A stretch of 64,000 bases of DNA. Origin: Chloroflexota bacterium. GTDB taxonomy: Bacteria > Chloroflexota > Limnocylindria > Limnocylindrales > CSP1-4. This document shows, one piece after another, positions 42,607 to 51,909 of this stretch. The DNA lies in contig CANJLL010000001.1 of the NCBI GenBank assembly GCA_947475545.1, positions 554,157 through 618,156 of the forward strand, in the 5' to 3' direction. A program made the translations under genes and the position numbers. Numbering within the stretch: the first letter of the stretch is position 1; each line of letters opens with the position of its first letter. The notes beneath the pieces are model-generated. The model was not told the origin of the DNA, did not search any database, and saw only the letters and a program-made list of their open reading frames with translations.

Positions 42607-43263
42607 TCAGAGTCGCCCGAGCAGCTCCGCCTTCTTGGCCTCGAAGTCCTCGGCGCTGATAGCCCCCCGGTCGCGCAGCCCGGCCAGCTGGTCGATCGCC
42701 TGGGTTACGTCGTCCGAGGTCATCCGTGCCGGGCCCGCCGCGTACCCGGGCCCCCGGGCCACGTCGATCTCCAGGGCGTGCTTGGCCTCCAGGATCGCCT
42801 TGTGGAAGTCCGCAGCCCGGGCCAGCATCCGGAACCGGTCAAACGCCTGATCGTTGGCGGTGAGGATGTCCAGGTCGGCGAAGCCGAAGATGCGGCCCAC
42901 GATGTTCTGATCCACGACCGCGTCGTTGATCTTCTCCAGCGAGCTGTCACCGAGGCGCTTGTTCAGGATGCCTTCGACCTTGATCACTCGCCTGCTGGTG
43001 ACCAGGTACTCCTCGTTCCGCCAGTCCCAGGTCATGATCCCGATCCAGAGCGCGGCCACGACCGTCACTGCGAGGCTGACGTACAGGAACGCGGTCTGCA
43101 CGACCGCCGGGTCCTTGACCTGCGTGCTGATGACCAGCAACGCGATCCCCACGATCAGCACCAGCCAGGCGCGCCGCCCGTTGACGACAAGGGCCAGCCA
43201 GTGCTGGCGTGCCCGGTAGGCGACTGCCTCGCCGCTCGTCAGCTGCCGGTCTGCGTAGCTCAT
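42607..43263 (-). CDS. PH-like (DUF304) and SHOCT domain membrane protein
   Basis: A 218-residue protein. A hydrophobic hairpin (AWLVLIVGIALLVIS and AFLYVSLAVTVVAALWIGI) is followed by a bacterial PH-like domain, EEYLVTSRRVIKVEGILNKRLGDSSLEKINDAVVDQ. The C-terminus DDVTQAIDQLAGLRDRGAISAEDFEAKKAELL is a SHOCT motif, usually an oligomerisation element. Its role is unknown. ATG 43263 is chosen because it begins the family sequence; the frame upstream is antisense to xerD. It starts 14 bases after the xerD stop. Confidence 0.85.
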   Translation of the reverse strand: MSYADRQLTSGEAVAYRARQHWLALVVNGRRAWLVLIVGIALLVISTQVKDPAVVQTAFLYVSLAVTVVAALWIGIMTWDWRNEEYLVTSRRVIKVEGILNKRLGDSSLEKINDAVVDQNIVGRIFGFADLDILTANDQAFDRFRMLARAADFHKAILEAKHALEIDVARGPGYAAGPARMTSDDVTQAIDQLAGLRDRGAISAEDFEAKKAELLGRL

Positions 43264-43277
43264 TGACGCTCTCCTAC

Positions 43278-44297
43278 CTACGCCCGCGGATGGGACCGGG
43301 CGTAGACCTCGCGAATCCGCTCCCCGGTCAGGTGAGTGTAAAGCTGCGTGGTCGTGATGCTGGCATGCCCCAGCAGCTCCTGCACGATGCGCAGGTCGGC
43401 GCCCCCCTGCAGGAGGTGGGTGGCGAAGGAGTGACGGAGTGAGTGCGGGCTGACGCGCTCGTTGAGCCCGCACGTTCGCGCGGCGGACTTGACCGCGGAC
43501 CACGCCTGCTGGCGCGAGAGTCGCCCTCCCCGGTCGCCGACGAAGATTGGCCCACCCCGCGGGTGCGGCGGCGGCGCGAGGCCCACGATGGCGGGCCACG
43601 GGCCGGTCAGCCAAGCGTCCAGCCAGCGCAATGCTACGTCGCCCAGGGGGACGAGGCGCTCCTTGTCGCCCTTGCCGATCACCCGGACCCAGCCGCCCTC
43701 CGTGGAGAGGTCCTCCCGGTCCAGCCCGAGCGCCTCCGAGATCCGGAGCCCCGCCGCGTAGAGCACCTCCAGCAGGGTTCGCTCGCGCAGGCGACGCGGG
43801 TGATTGGCCTCGCCCGGGTCGTCGCCGCCCGCGGCCTCGAGCAGGGCGACCGTCTCCCCGACGCTGAGCGGCTCGGGGAGCAGGCGCGGCTGCCTGGGCA
43901 GGTCCAGGTGCGCGGCGATGTCCACCGCAATCAGGTCCTCGCCGAAGGCGAAGCGGTAGAAGCCGCGGATGGCCGCCGCACGCCGGCGGAGGCTGGTGGG
44001 CGCCAGCCCGGGGTCAGTTGGTCGCCCGCGCCGCGCCCGGGCCGCCAGGTAGCGGGTCGCGGCCTCGGGAGTGGTCGCCCAGTCCCTGGCGCTGCCCCGC
44101 GCGTCCGAGAAGTCGGCGAGGTCCGCCGCATAGGCGCTCAGGGTCGCCGGCGCCAGGCCCCGCTCGACACGGAGGTGCGTCAGGTAGGCATGGATGGCGT
44201 CATCGAGTGCGGTTCGACGGCCGGGCGCACCGAGGGCGGGCGGGCGGGCGGCGCCGTTGGAGCGCGACGAGCCCGCGGGGTGCGCGGCCCGGTCCAC
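43278..44297 (-). CDS. xerD: Tyrosine recombinase XerD-like
   Basis: A 339-residue tyrosine recombinase. The SAM-like N-terminal domain (AYLTHLRVERGLAPATLSAY) is followed by a catalytic domain with AAGLRISEALGLDRED (first Arg), the lysine hairpin VIGKGDKERLVPLG, HSLRHSFATHLLQGG (His and second Arg), LGHASITTTQLYTHLTG (His and the nucleophile Tyr). All catalytic residues are present. It probably resolves chromosome dimers at dif; XerC versus XerD cannot be settled, but this type often acts alone in such phyla. The start is uncertain: GTG 44297 lies just after recN and gives about 30 extra residues. Confidence 0.9.
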   Translation of the reverse strand: MDRAAHPAGSSRSNGAARPPALGAPGRRTALDDAIHAYLTHLRVERGLAPATLSAYAADLADFSDARGSARDWATTPEAATRYLAARARRGRPTDPGLAPTSLRRRAAAIRGFYRFAFGEDLIAVDIAAHLDLPRQPRLLPEPLSVGETVALLEAAGGDDPGEANHPRRLRERTLLEVLYAAGLRISEALGLDREDLSTEGGWVRVIGKGDKERLVPLGDVALRWLDAWLTGPWPAIVGLAPPPHPRGGPIFVGDRGGRLSRQQAWSAVKSAARTCGLNERVSPHSLRHSFATHLLQGGADLRIVQELLGHASITTTQLYTHLTGERIREVYARSHPRA

Positions 44298-44301
44298 GCG
44301 A

Positions 44302-46044
44302 TCAGCCGACCGGCGTGCCGGCGGCCGGCGCGAGCGACATGCGCCACACCTGGGCGCCATCCAGGAGCTCTCGCGCGGAAGCGAGCGCGCCGCTGCCCGG
44401 AACCCCGCCAGCAGCCCCAGCCAGCATGTGCGCCAGCTCCACGACCCGTTCCCGGGCGTCCAGTCGGACCACCTCTGTCACCGTTCGGCCGTCTCGCTCG
44501 CGCTTGGCGATGCGGAAGTGGGCGTCGGCGTGTGCCGCGATCCCCGGGAGGTGGGTGACGCACAGCACCTGGTGGCGGCGGGCCAGCTGCCACAGGCCAC
44601 GGCCCAGCGGGTCCGCACCGCGGCCGCCGATGCCTGTGTCGATCTCGTCGAAGACAAGGGTGGGCGTCTGGTCCGCCTCCGCGAGGACCTCCTTGATGGC
44701 GAGCGCCACTCGCGACAGCTCGCCTCCGGAGGCGATCCTTGCGAGGGGGCGCGCCGGCTCCCCGGGGTTGGGCGCAATCCGGAAGACGACCTGGTCCACC
44801 CCGGTGGTGTCGAACGCGACGGCGTCCCCGTCAAGTTCCACGGCCGGCTCCTGGGGCCCCGCCGGGCGCCGCCCCAGGGCCACGTCGAAGACGTCTGGCG
44901 GGAAGCCGAGGTCCGCGAGGATGGCGCCCACCGCCAGGCCCATCAGCGCGGCCGTCACCGAGCGTGCCGCCGAGAGTGCGCCCGCGGCGGCGGCCACCTC
45001 GCGCAGCAGGCGCGCATCGGCCTCTGCGCGGCGAGCGCGCTCGACGTCAAGGTTGCGAAGGCGCTCCACCTCGGCCAGGGCGGCCTCGCCGTGAGCGATG
45101 ACTGCCGCCTCGTCGTCCCCGTAGCGGCGCTCCAGTCCGAACATGACCGACAGCCGCTCCTCCATCCGTGCCAGCTCAACGGGGTCGTGATCCACGCCGG
45201 ATGCCAGATCGCGCAGCTCAGACGCCACGTCGTCCAGCTCGGCGTCCAGGCCCGCCAACCGGCCAACCAGGGGCTCGAAGCGCGGGTCCAGCCGCGCGAT
45301 GGCGCGCGCCTCGCGGAGGGCCAGCGCAACCGTCTCGCGCGCGCCGGTGCCGTCGGCCAGGAGCGCATCCCGGGCGGCCTCGGCGCCGCGCGCGATAGCA
45401 CCCGCGTGTTGGGCGGCCTCCAGGCGCGCCCGGATCTCGCCCGCCTCTCCGGGGCGGAGGTGTGCCGCGGCGATCTCGTCCGCCTCGTGCCCCAGCAGGT
45501 CGAGTCGGCGCGCCAGCTCCCGCGGTTCGATCGCCAGCTCCGTGAGGGCCGCCCGGTTGGCGCGCCAGGCATCGACCGCCGCGGCCATGGATGCCCGGAG
45601 CGAGGCGTGCCCGCCGAACGCATCGAGCAGGTCGCGCTGCCAGGCCGGCTCGAGCAGCCGCTGCTGGTCATGCTGCCCGTGGACCTCGACGAGGGGCCCG
45701 ACCGCCTCGGCCAGCCGGGCCGCCGTCACCGTCTCGTCGTCCAGCCGCGCAACAGACCGGCCAGTCGCGCTCACCTCGCGCACGGCGATCAGCGGCTCCG
45801 GCAGACGGTCGAAGAGCGCCTCCACCCGCGCGGCAGCCGCGCCGTGACGCACCAGGGACGTGTCCGCGCGGGCGCCCGCGGCGAGTCCCAGCGCGTCGAT
45901 CAGCAGGCTCTTGCCCGCGCCGGTCTCGCCCGTGATCACGTTCAGGCCCGGCTCCAGGGTGAGTCGCAGGCGGTCGATGAGGGCAAGGTCCGTGACCGCC
46001 AGCTCCAGCAGGCGACCGACCCGGGAACGCGGGGAGTCGATCAT
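44302..46044 (-). CDS. recN: DNA repair protein RecN
   Basis: A 580-residue SMC-like ATPase of recombinational repair. Walker A is GETGAGKSLL near residue 40. The central region is a long, Ala/Arg/Leu-rich coiled coil. The C-terminus has ASGGELSRVALAIKEVL (signature) and VFDEIDTGIGGRGA (Walker B plus D-loop), then VLCVTHLPGIAAHAD. ATG 46044 gives the usual start LLELAVTDLALIDRLRL. It is placed between nadK and xerD, as in many Gram-positive-type chromosomes (nadK, recN). Confidence 0.95.
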   Translation of the reverse strand: MIDSPRSRVGRLLELAVTDLALIDRLRLTLEPGLNVITGETGAGKSLLIDALGLAAGARADTSLVRHGAAAARVEALFDRLPEPLIAVREVSATGRSVARLDDETVTAARLAEAVGPLVEVHGQHDQQRLLEPAWQRDLLDAFGGHASLRASMAAAVDAWRANRAALTELAIEPRELARRLDLLGHEADEIAAAHLRPGEAGEIRARLEAAQHAGAIARGAEAARDALLADGTGARETVALALREARAIARLDPRFEPLVGRLAGLDAELDDVASELRDLASGVDHDPVELARMEERLSVMFGLERRYGDDEAAVIAHGEAALAEVERLRNLDVERARRAEADARLLREVAAAAGALSAARSVTAALMGLAVGAILADLGFPPDVFDVALGRRPAGPQEPAVELDGDAVAFDTTGVDQVVFRIAPNPGEPARPLARIASGGELSRVALAIKEVLAEADQTPTLVFDEIDTGIGGRGADPLGRGLWQLARRHQVLCVTHLPGIAAHADAHFRIAKRERDGRTVTEVVRLDARERVVELAHMLAGAAGGVPGSGALASARELLDGAQVWRMSLAPAAGTPVG

Positions 46045-46066
46045 GGCCGCGGGGTCATGCGTGGCT

Positions 46067-46915
46067 TCACGACGGCAGGATCGCGATTTTGCGCCGGAGC
46101 AGGTCCCAGAACGGCTGCGAGCCGCCGGGCACCACCAGGCGGATGGGCCGGTCAATCGCTCGGACCTCGACGACATCACCCTCCCCCACCGGGACGTCAT
46201 CGTGGCCGTCGATGCTCACGAGGGCCTGGAGCGCGGAGACCACCTTGCAACGCACCACCTGGTCCGGGCCCACCACCACGGAGCGGATAGCCGAGAGATA
46301 GCCGGCGATGGGTGAGACCACCATGAGCCGGCTATGCGGGTCCACGATCGGCCCGCCGGACGAGAACGAGTAGCCGGTCGAGCCGGTGGGGCTGGCGACC
46401 ACCAGGCCATCCGCGATGAACGTGGCGAGGTGCGTGGCGTCGATGTCCACGTCCAGGCGAACCACCCGGGCCAGCGCGCCGCGGGCGACGACGACGTCGT
46501 TGAGCGCCACGTAGCGCTCCTCGGTGGTCGCCTGACCGGCCCGCAGGATCCGCCCCTCCAGGACCATCCGGTCCTCCAGGTCGTACTCGCCGTCGCGCAG
46601 CTGGCCCAGGATGCCCTCCAGCTCACCAGACTCCACGCGGGAGAGGAAGCCGACCTTGCCGAGGTTGACGCCCAGGATGGGCACGTCCACCTGGCAGACA
46701 CCCCGAGCGGCGAGCAGAAACGTCCCGTCGCCGCCCAGGACGATGAGCACGTCCGTGGTGGGCAGCTCTACCAGCAGGGTCTCGAGGTCCGCGGAGGTGG
46801 CCGACCAGTCGGCGATCCCCAGCGCCTGTGCCCAGCCCGACGCCTGGGCGCGCAGCTGGACCGCGGCGGGGTTGGTTGGGTTGTAGGCCAGGCCCACGCG
46901 CCGGACGGGCGTCAT
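46067..46915 (-). CDS. nadK: NAD kinase
   Basis: A 282-residue NAD(+) kinase making NADP. The GGDGTFLLAAR motif, ALNDVVVARG, and SPTGSTGYSFSSGGPIVDP are the catalytic and nucleotide-binding signatures. The C-terminal part is also canonical (VRRKIAIL-like LLRRKIAILPS). ATG 46915 overlaps the tlyA stop by four bases. The order tlyA, nadK, recN is shared with many bacteria. Confidence 0.96.
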   Translation of the reverse strand: MTPVRRVGLAYNPTNPAAVQLRAQASGWAQALGIADWSATSADLETLLVELPTTDVLIVLGGDGTFLLAARGVCQVDVPILGVNLGKVGFLSRVESGELEGILGQLRDGEYDLEDRMVLEGRILRAGQATTEERYVALNDVVVARGALARVVRLDVDIDATHLATFIADGLVVASPTGSTGYSFSSGGPIVDPHSRLMVVSPIAGYLSAIRSVVVGPDQVVRCKVVSALQALVSIDGHDDVPVGEGDVVEVRAIDRPIRLVVPGGSQPFWDLLRRKIAILPS

Positions 46916-47775
46916 GCCTCCACCCCGGCGACGAGCACCAATCGTTCTGCGAACCCGGCGGGCGGGACCGCCGGCCGGGGTGACCCCGCGGCGCGCCAGC
47001 CCGCCGGCACACGCAGGTGCAGCAGGAACTCCCGGTTCCCCTCCGGCCCGAGGATGGGCGATGGCACGACGTCCACCGGTTGGAGGCCCAGGTCCGCCGC
47101 CATCCCGCTGACGCGCTCCAGCACCGCGAGGTGGACCGCCGGATCCCGGACCACGCCACCGGGAACCTGCCCACGGCCGGCCTCGAACTGCGGCTTGACC
47201 AGGGCGACAATAGGCCCGCCGGCCTCGCCGAAAATGGCTGCCATGGGGCCCAGCACCAGCCCCAGGGAGATGAACGACACGTCCGCCGTGGCAAACGCGA
47301 CCGGCTCCGGGAGCGAGGCCGCGGTCAGCGAGCGGGCGTTGGTCCGCTCCATCGAGATGACCCGGGCATCCGCCCGGAGTGATTCGGCAAGCTGTCCTCG
47401 ACCCACGTCGACAGCGTAGACGCGGGTCGCCCCGCGCTGCAACAGCACGTCGGTGAAGCCGCCGGTGGAGGCGCCGGCGTCCAGACAGACCAGGCCCGAG
47501 GGCGACAGCCCGAACGCCTCCAGCGCCGCGACCAGCTTGTGGCCGCCCCGGCTGACGTACGGGTCCTGCGCTTCGACGTCCAGCGCGATTCCGGGGTCCA
47601 CGAGATCGCCAGGCTTGCGGTCCCGCCGCGCGGCATCCCCGTCACCCACCCGGACCCGGCCCGCCAGGAGGAACGCCTGGGCGCGGCTCCGGGACGCGAC
47701 GAGGCCGCGGTCCACCAGGAGCTGGTCGAGGCGGACTCGCGTCCCGGACTGGCGTGCGGCGGCGGCTGGGCTCAC
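46912..47775 (-). CDS. tlyA: TlyA family rRNA (cytidine-2'-O)-methyltransferase
   Basis: A 287-residue protein with an S4 domain at the N-terminus (RLDQLLVDRGLVASRSRAQA) and an FtsJ-type methyltransferase: CLDAGASTGGFTDVLLQRGA (SAM site), AVDVGRGQL, ATADVSFISLGLVL and LVKPQFEAGRGQV. TlyA methylates 16S and 23S rRNA and affects capreomycin sensitivity in mycobacteria. The start is GTG 47775. A stretch of 87 bases separates it from dxs. Confidence 0.94.
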   Translation of the reverse strand: MSPAAAARQSGTRVRLDQLLVDRGLVASRSRAQAFLLAGRVRVGDGDAARRDRKPGDLVDPGIALDVEAQDPYVSRGGHKLVAALEAFGLSPSGLVCLDAGASTGGFTDVLLQRGATRVYAVDVGRGQLAESLRADARVISMERTNARSLTAASLPEPVAFATADVSFISLGLVLGPMAAIFGEAGGPIVALVKPQFEAGRGQVPGGVVRDPAVHLAVLERVSGMAADLGLQPVDVVPSPILGPEGNREFLLHLRVPAGWRAAGSPRPAVPPAGFAERLVLVAGVEA

Positions 47776-47862
47776 GCGCCTATCGTGGCACAGCCCGCTT
47801 TACCGCGGATCACCAGCAGGCCCGCCACGGTCACGGGCGGGAGAGCACTGGGCCTGCGGGCG

Positions 47863-49851
47863 TCAGGCGGGTTGACTGGACTGCAGCCCCGGCTGTGCGT
47901 GGAGCGCGGCGAGCGTGTCCCGGACCTGGGCCGCCAGGCCGTCGGCGTCGAGACGGAGCATCCGGCGAAGCTCGCCGACGGAGCCATGATCGACGAAGCG
48001 ATCGGCGGGGATGCCCACGATCCGCACCACCAGCTCGCGATAGGCAGGGTCGGCGATGCGCGCCTCCTCGACCGCCTCGAGTACGCCCGAGCCGAAGCCA
48101 CCCGTCACGACGCTCTCCTCGAACGTCACGAGCAGGCGCTTGCCGCGCGCCTGCTCCAGGATCAGCTGGCGATCGAGCGGCTTGGCGTAGCGCGCGTTGA
48201 TCACTCCGACCGACCAGCCCTCCGCGGTCAGGCGGTCCGCCGCCTCCATGGCACGGGCCACGATGGGACCGAAGCCCACGAACAGCACGTCGCGCCCCTC
48301 GCGCAGCACCTCGCCCTGCCCGACCGGGATGGGCCGGGGTTCGACCGCGGGCAGCCCGAAGCCCGCGTCGCGCGGGTAGTGGAGCGCGAACGGGTGGTCC
48401 TGCGTCAGTGCCGTCCGGACGAGCGAGCGGAGCTCCTGCTCGTCCTTTGGACTGGCCACGATGAGATTGGGAATCTGGCGTTGCGTCGGGATGGTGAACA
48501 TGCCCTGGTGGCTGGTCCCGTCCTCGCCCACGAGGCCCGCGCGGTCCACGCCGATCAGCACCGGCAGGTCGTTCTGGCAGACGTCGTGCACGGTCTGATC
48601 GAACGCCCGCTGCAGGAAGGTCGAGTAGATGGCCGCGACCGGGCGCATCCCACCGATCGCCAGGCCGGCGGCCATGGTGATGGCGTGCTGCTCGGCGATC
48701 CCGACATCGATGAAGCGCTCCGGGAACTCGGCCTCGAAGCGCGAGAGGCCGGTGCCCGTGGGCATCCCGGCCGTGATCGCGACGATTCGCCGGTCCACCC
48801 GGGCGGCCTCGATGATCTCGGCCGCGAAGAGCGCCGTGTAGTTGGGGTTCTTGGCAGGCGCGCTCGTCGTGGCATCGGGCGGCGTGGCGTCATCGGCAAC
48901 CGTCTCGCCCTTCGCCTGGGGCTTCCCGTGCTTGGCGAGGTCCATCGGCGGCAGGGCGGCCCCGTGGAAGCTGATCTGGTCCGCCTCGGCCGGCCTGAAG
49001 CCCCGCCCCTTCTGCGTCCGGACGTGGACGATCACGGGGCCCTTCAGCTCCAGCGCACGGCCCAGCGTCTCCAGCAGCGCATGGAGGTCGTGGCCCGGGA
49101 CCACCCCGATGTAGGTGATCCCAAGGTCCTCGAACAGCTGGCCGGGCTGGGCGAAGCTGACCACGGACTTGCGGATCCGCTGGCTGAGCTCCAGCGCCGT
49201 GGGGCCAACGACCGGGATGCCACCGATCAGCGAGTCATACGTCTCCCTGCCCTGGCGCCAGGCGGTGGACAACTTGATCTGGCTCAGGTAGCGCGAGAAC
49301 GCTCCAACCGTGGGGCTGATCGACATCTCGTTGTCGTTGAGGACGATCAGCATCTGCGATCGGCGATGCCCGATGTCGTTGAGCGCCTCGAGCGACAGGC
49401 CACTCATGAGCGCCGCATCGCCCACGACGACCGCGACCCGCTCCAGCCCATGGCGGATATCCCGGGCGGAGGCCAAGCCCTCCGCGATGGACAGGCCCGT
49501 CCCGGCGTGCCCGCCATCCATGACGTCGTGCCGGGACTCGACGCGGCGCGGGAAGCCGCCCATCCCGCCCAGCTGGCGCAGGGTGCCAAAGCTGGCGAGT
49601 CGTCCCGTCAGGAGCTTGTGCGGGTAGGCCTGGTGGCCCGTGTCCCAGACGATCCGGTCGCGCGGTGACTCCAGGAGCCGATGGAGCGCGATGGAGAGCT
49701 CCACGACACCCAGCGAGCTGCCAAGGTGGCCACCGGTCCGGCTGACCGTGGTGATGATGGCCTCTCGGATCTCACTGGCAAGGGCCGCCAGCTGGGCCTC
49801 GTCGAGGCCACGGAGGTCGGCGGGACCGGTCAGGCCGGCAAGGATGGACAC
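47863..49851 (-). CDS. dxs: 1-deoxy-D-xylulose-5-phosphate synthase
   Basis: A 662-residue Dxs, which condenses pyruvate and glyceraldehyde 3-phosphate with TPP to start the MEP pathway. The N-terminal half has GGHLGSSLGVVELSIALH, and DAALMSGLSLEALNDIGH (TPP/Mg site). The C-terminal half has GIAEQHAITMAAGLAIGG and VDRAGLVGEDGTSHQGMF. All expected motifs are present; a variable Lys/Pro linker of about 30 residues lies near residue 310. The start is GTG 49851 with AGGAGTCC upstream. The preceding 227 bases are non-coding. Confidence 0.97.
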   Translation of the reverse strand: MSILAGLTGPADLRGLDEAQLAALASEIREAIITTVSRTGGHLGSSLGVVELSIALHRLLESPRDRIVWDTGHQAYPHKLLTGRLASFGTLRQLGGMGGFPRRVESRHDVMDGGHAGTGLSIAEGLASARDIRHGLERVAVVVGDAALMSGLSLEALNDIGHRRSQMLIVLNDNEMSISPTVGAFSRYLSQIKLSTAWRQGRETYDSLIGGIPVVGPTALELSQRIRKSVVSFAQPGQLFEDLGITYIGVVPGHDLHALLETLGRALELKGPVIVHVRTQKGRGFRPAEADQISFHGAALPPMDLAKHGKPQAKGETVADDATPPDATTSAPAKNPNYTALFAAEIIEAARVDRRIVAITAGMPTGTGLSRFEAEFPERFIDVGIAEQHAITMAAGLAIGGMRPVAAIYSTFLQRAFDQTVHDVCQNDLPVLIGVDRAGLVGEDGTSHQGMFTIPTQRQIPNLIVASPKDEQELRSLVRTALTQDHPFALHYPRDAGFGLPAVEPRPIPVGQGEVLREGRDVLFVGFGPIVARAMEAADRLTAEGWSVGVINARYAKPLDRQLILEQARGKRLLVTFEESVVTGGFGSGVLEAVEEARIADPAYRELVVRIVGIPADRFVDHGSVGELRRMLRLDADGLAAQVRDTLAALHAQPGLQSSQPA

Positions 49852-50078
49852 GTGAAGAGGACTCCTGTACAGCGCGACTAGCGTCCCGGGAGTCTACCCC
49901 GTCCGCCTGCTCGGGTCTGACGCGGAGGGACGACGACGCGTGACGGGGACGCGTGTCGGAAATGTGATACCACCATCGCGCATGTTTCGCAAGCCCATTG
50001 GAGCCCGAGGCGGAGGCGGCGGAGCGGGCCAGGACGGGCGCAGATTGCGAGCGCCGCACGCGCCAGGCCGGGGCCGGC

Positions 50079-50357
50079 CTAGTCCGCCTGGTCTTCGGCC
50101 TCGTCCGGGCGGACGTCGATGGCCTCGAGCGCGCCGCCCGCGCGGGCCACCAACTGCTTGACACGGAGCTCCGCCTCGCCGAGCAGCTTGGCGCAGCGCT
50201 CGTGGAGGGCAACGCCACGCTCGTACAGGGCGATGGACCGCTCCAGGGCGAGCCCGCCGGCCTCCAGCTCCGCGACGACCCGCTGGAGCTCCGCCAGGGC
50301 GTCGTCAAACGCCAGGGTCTCGATGCCTGCGCTTGCCGCGTCGGCTGGCTGCGTCAC
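50079..50357 (-). CDS. xseB: Exodeoxyribonuclease VII small subunit
   Basis: A 92-residue XseB. The helical hairpin is FDDALAELQRVVAELEAGG, then LALERSIALYERGVALHERC, the classic XseB signature. With XseA it degrades single-stranded DNA into oligonucleotides. GTG 50357 overlaps the stop of the preceding 44-aa ORF by four bases (GTGA), so the order is xseA, small membrane ORF, xseB. Confidence 0.93.
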   Translation of the reverse strand: MTQPADAASAGIETLAFDDALAELQRVVAELEAGGLALERSIALYERGVALHERCAKLLGEAELRVKQLVARAGGALEAIDVRPDEAEDQAD

Positions 50358-50488
50358 TCGGGCTCCTCGTGGTCGCGCTGGACGGCCCGGTCGAGCCGTC
50401 GTCCGATCAGGATACCGAAGCGGACCGCGATCACCGTCACGACCAGCGAGCCCGCGAGCAGGGCGGCCACCAACCCCAGCTCAGCCAC
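50354..50488 (-). CDS. 44-residue small membrane protein between xseA and xseB
   Basis: GTG 50488 opens AELGLVAALLAGSLVVTVIAVRFGILIGRRLDR..., a 44-residue ORF with one membrane helix (about residues 4-28), a positive cluster after it (GRRLDR) and a charged C-terminus RDHEEPE. It overlaps the end of xseA by eight bases and the start of xseB by four, so all three are coupled. It is shorter than typical ORF cut-offs and is easily missed. Function unknown; the positive-inside pattern puts the C-terminus in the cytoplasm. Confidence 0.5.
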   Translation of the reverse strand: MAELGLVAALLAGSLVVTVIAVRFGILIGRRLDRAVQRDHEEPE

Positions 50489-51860
50489 GCGCGCCGCCGC
50501 CGCGCGCTGCCGCCGGCGATCCGTCGCCCGGAACGGGGTCCACCGTCGCGGAGAGGTCGCCCGCGGCGAGGCGGATCGCCAGCCGTTCCCCGGCCGGGGC
50601 CTCCGCGGGGTGCCGGAGCACCGTGCCGTCGGCCGACCGGCGCACGATCGCATAGCCGCGATCGAGGGTGGCCTGCGGACCCAGCACCACCAATGCCGCC
50701 CCGGCTGTCTCCAATGCGGCACGGCCCTTCGCCACGCGTGCCGCGGCGACCACCGGAAGCAGCCGACCCGCCTGGTCCACCCGTCCCCGCTCCCCCGCCA
50801 GGCGCGCGTGCAGGATGGCCGTCGCCCGATCAAGCAGGACCCCGGCTCGCTCGCGGGCCGCCGCCAGGCGCGCCGTGGGACCCAGGCCGTCGAGGACCCG
50901 GCGCTCGGCGGCGAGGTTCCGGCCCGCCTGGTCCAACTGGCTGGTCACCGCCGCTCGGAGCCGGTCCGCGGCCCGACGGAGTGCCGCCCCGTACTCGGTC
51001 CGATCCGGCACCACGATCTCGGCCGCCGCGGATGGGGTGGGCGCCCGGACATCGGCGGCGAAGTCCGCCAGCGTCACGTCGATCTCGTGCCCGATGCCTG
51101 CGACCACCGGGATGGAGTGGGCCACGACGGCACGCACGACGCGCTCGTCGTTGAAGGCCCACAGGTCCTCCAGCGAGCCGCCGCCGCGGGCAAGGATGAT
51201 GACCTCGGGAGCGTCGCCGGGCCGGCCGTCGGCGCGGCACAGCGCGGTGTAGCGCTCCAGGCGTTGCAGCGCGTTGACGATGCTCGCGGGCGCGGCGTCG
51301 CCCTGCACCTGGCAGGCGACCAGGAGCACCTGGGCCAGCGGCCAGCGCCGCGAGAGGACATGGCAGATGTCATGCCAGACGGCGCCGGTCGGGCTGGTGA
51401 CCACGGCGATGACCGCCGGGCGCGTTGGGAGTGGCCGCTTGCGCGCCGCGTCGAACAGGCCTTCGGCAGCAAGCCTGGCCTTGAGCGCTTCGAACCGGAG
51501 CGCGAGATCACCCTGGCCGGCCGGCTGGATCGACTCGACGTACAGCTGGAGTGAGCCCTGGGGCTCGTACAGGTCCATCCGCCCGTGCGCCACGATCCGG
51601 AGGCCCACCTGCGGCTGGAAGGCGGAGCGGATGCGGTCATCCCGGAACCAGATGCACTGGAGCTGGGCGCGCTCGTCCTTCAGGACGAAGTAGGCATGCC
51701 CGGCCGTGGAGATGGTGACGCGGCCCACCTCGCCCTCGATCCACAGGTCGTGCAGGCGCTCGTCGGACGTGACGGCGCCGCGGACGATCCGGACGACGTC
51801 GCCGACCCCGAGGATGCGCAGCCCCAACGTCCCCGGGGCGCGCGGCTGGCGTGGATCCAT
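50481..51860 (-). CDS. xseA: Exodeoxyribonuclease VII large subunit
   Basis: A 459-residue XseA. It has an N-terminal OB-fold (DLWIEGEVGRVTISTAGHAYFVLKD) and the catalytic core with AVVTSPTGAVWHDICHVLSRR, ILARGGGSLEDLWAFNDE, VVAGIGHEIDVTLADFAAD and the C-terminal LDRGYAIVR. Length is normal. ATG 51860 gives the canonical N-terminus. It is separated from efp by 49 bases. Confidence 0.95.
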   Translation of the reverse strand: MDPRQPRAPGTLGLRILGVGDVVRIVRGAVTSDERLHDLWIEGEVGRVTISTAGHAYFVLKDERAQLQCIWFRDDRIRSAFQPQVGLRIVAHGRMDLYEPQGSLQLYVESIQPAGQGDLALRFEALKARLAAEGLFDAARKRPLPTRPAVIAVVTSPTGAVWHDICHVLSRRWPLAQVLLVACQVQGDAAPASIVNALQRLERYTALCRADGRPGDAPEVIILARGGGSLEDLWAFNDERVVRAVVAHSIPVVAGIGHEIDVTLADFAADVRAPTPSAAAEIVVPDRTEYGAALRRAADRLRAAVTSQLDQAGRNLAAERRVLDGLGPTARLAAARERAGVLLDRATAILHARLAGERGRVDQAGRLLPVVAAARVAKGRAALETAGAALVVLGPQATLDRGYAIVRRSADGTVLRHPAEAPAGERLAIRLAAGDLSATVDPVPGDGSPAAARGGGARG

Positions 51861-51909
51861 GGCGGAGGCCTCCGGCGCGCTCGACTCGCGGGAGCGGCCG
51901 ACCGGGCGA

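Noticed and set aside
44194..46290. A 698-codon open frame on the plus strand
   Set aside because: It is antisense to recN, which has full motifs.
47539..49668. A 709-codon open frame on the plus strand
   Set aside because: It is antisense to dxs and part of tlyA; shadow composition only.
49852..50078. A gene or riboswitch ahead of dxs
   Set aside because: No coding frame or conserved TPP-riboswitch-like motifs were found in this 227-base gap; only a TAGACT sequence at a plausible promoter distance.
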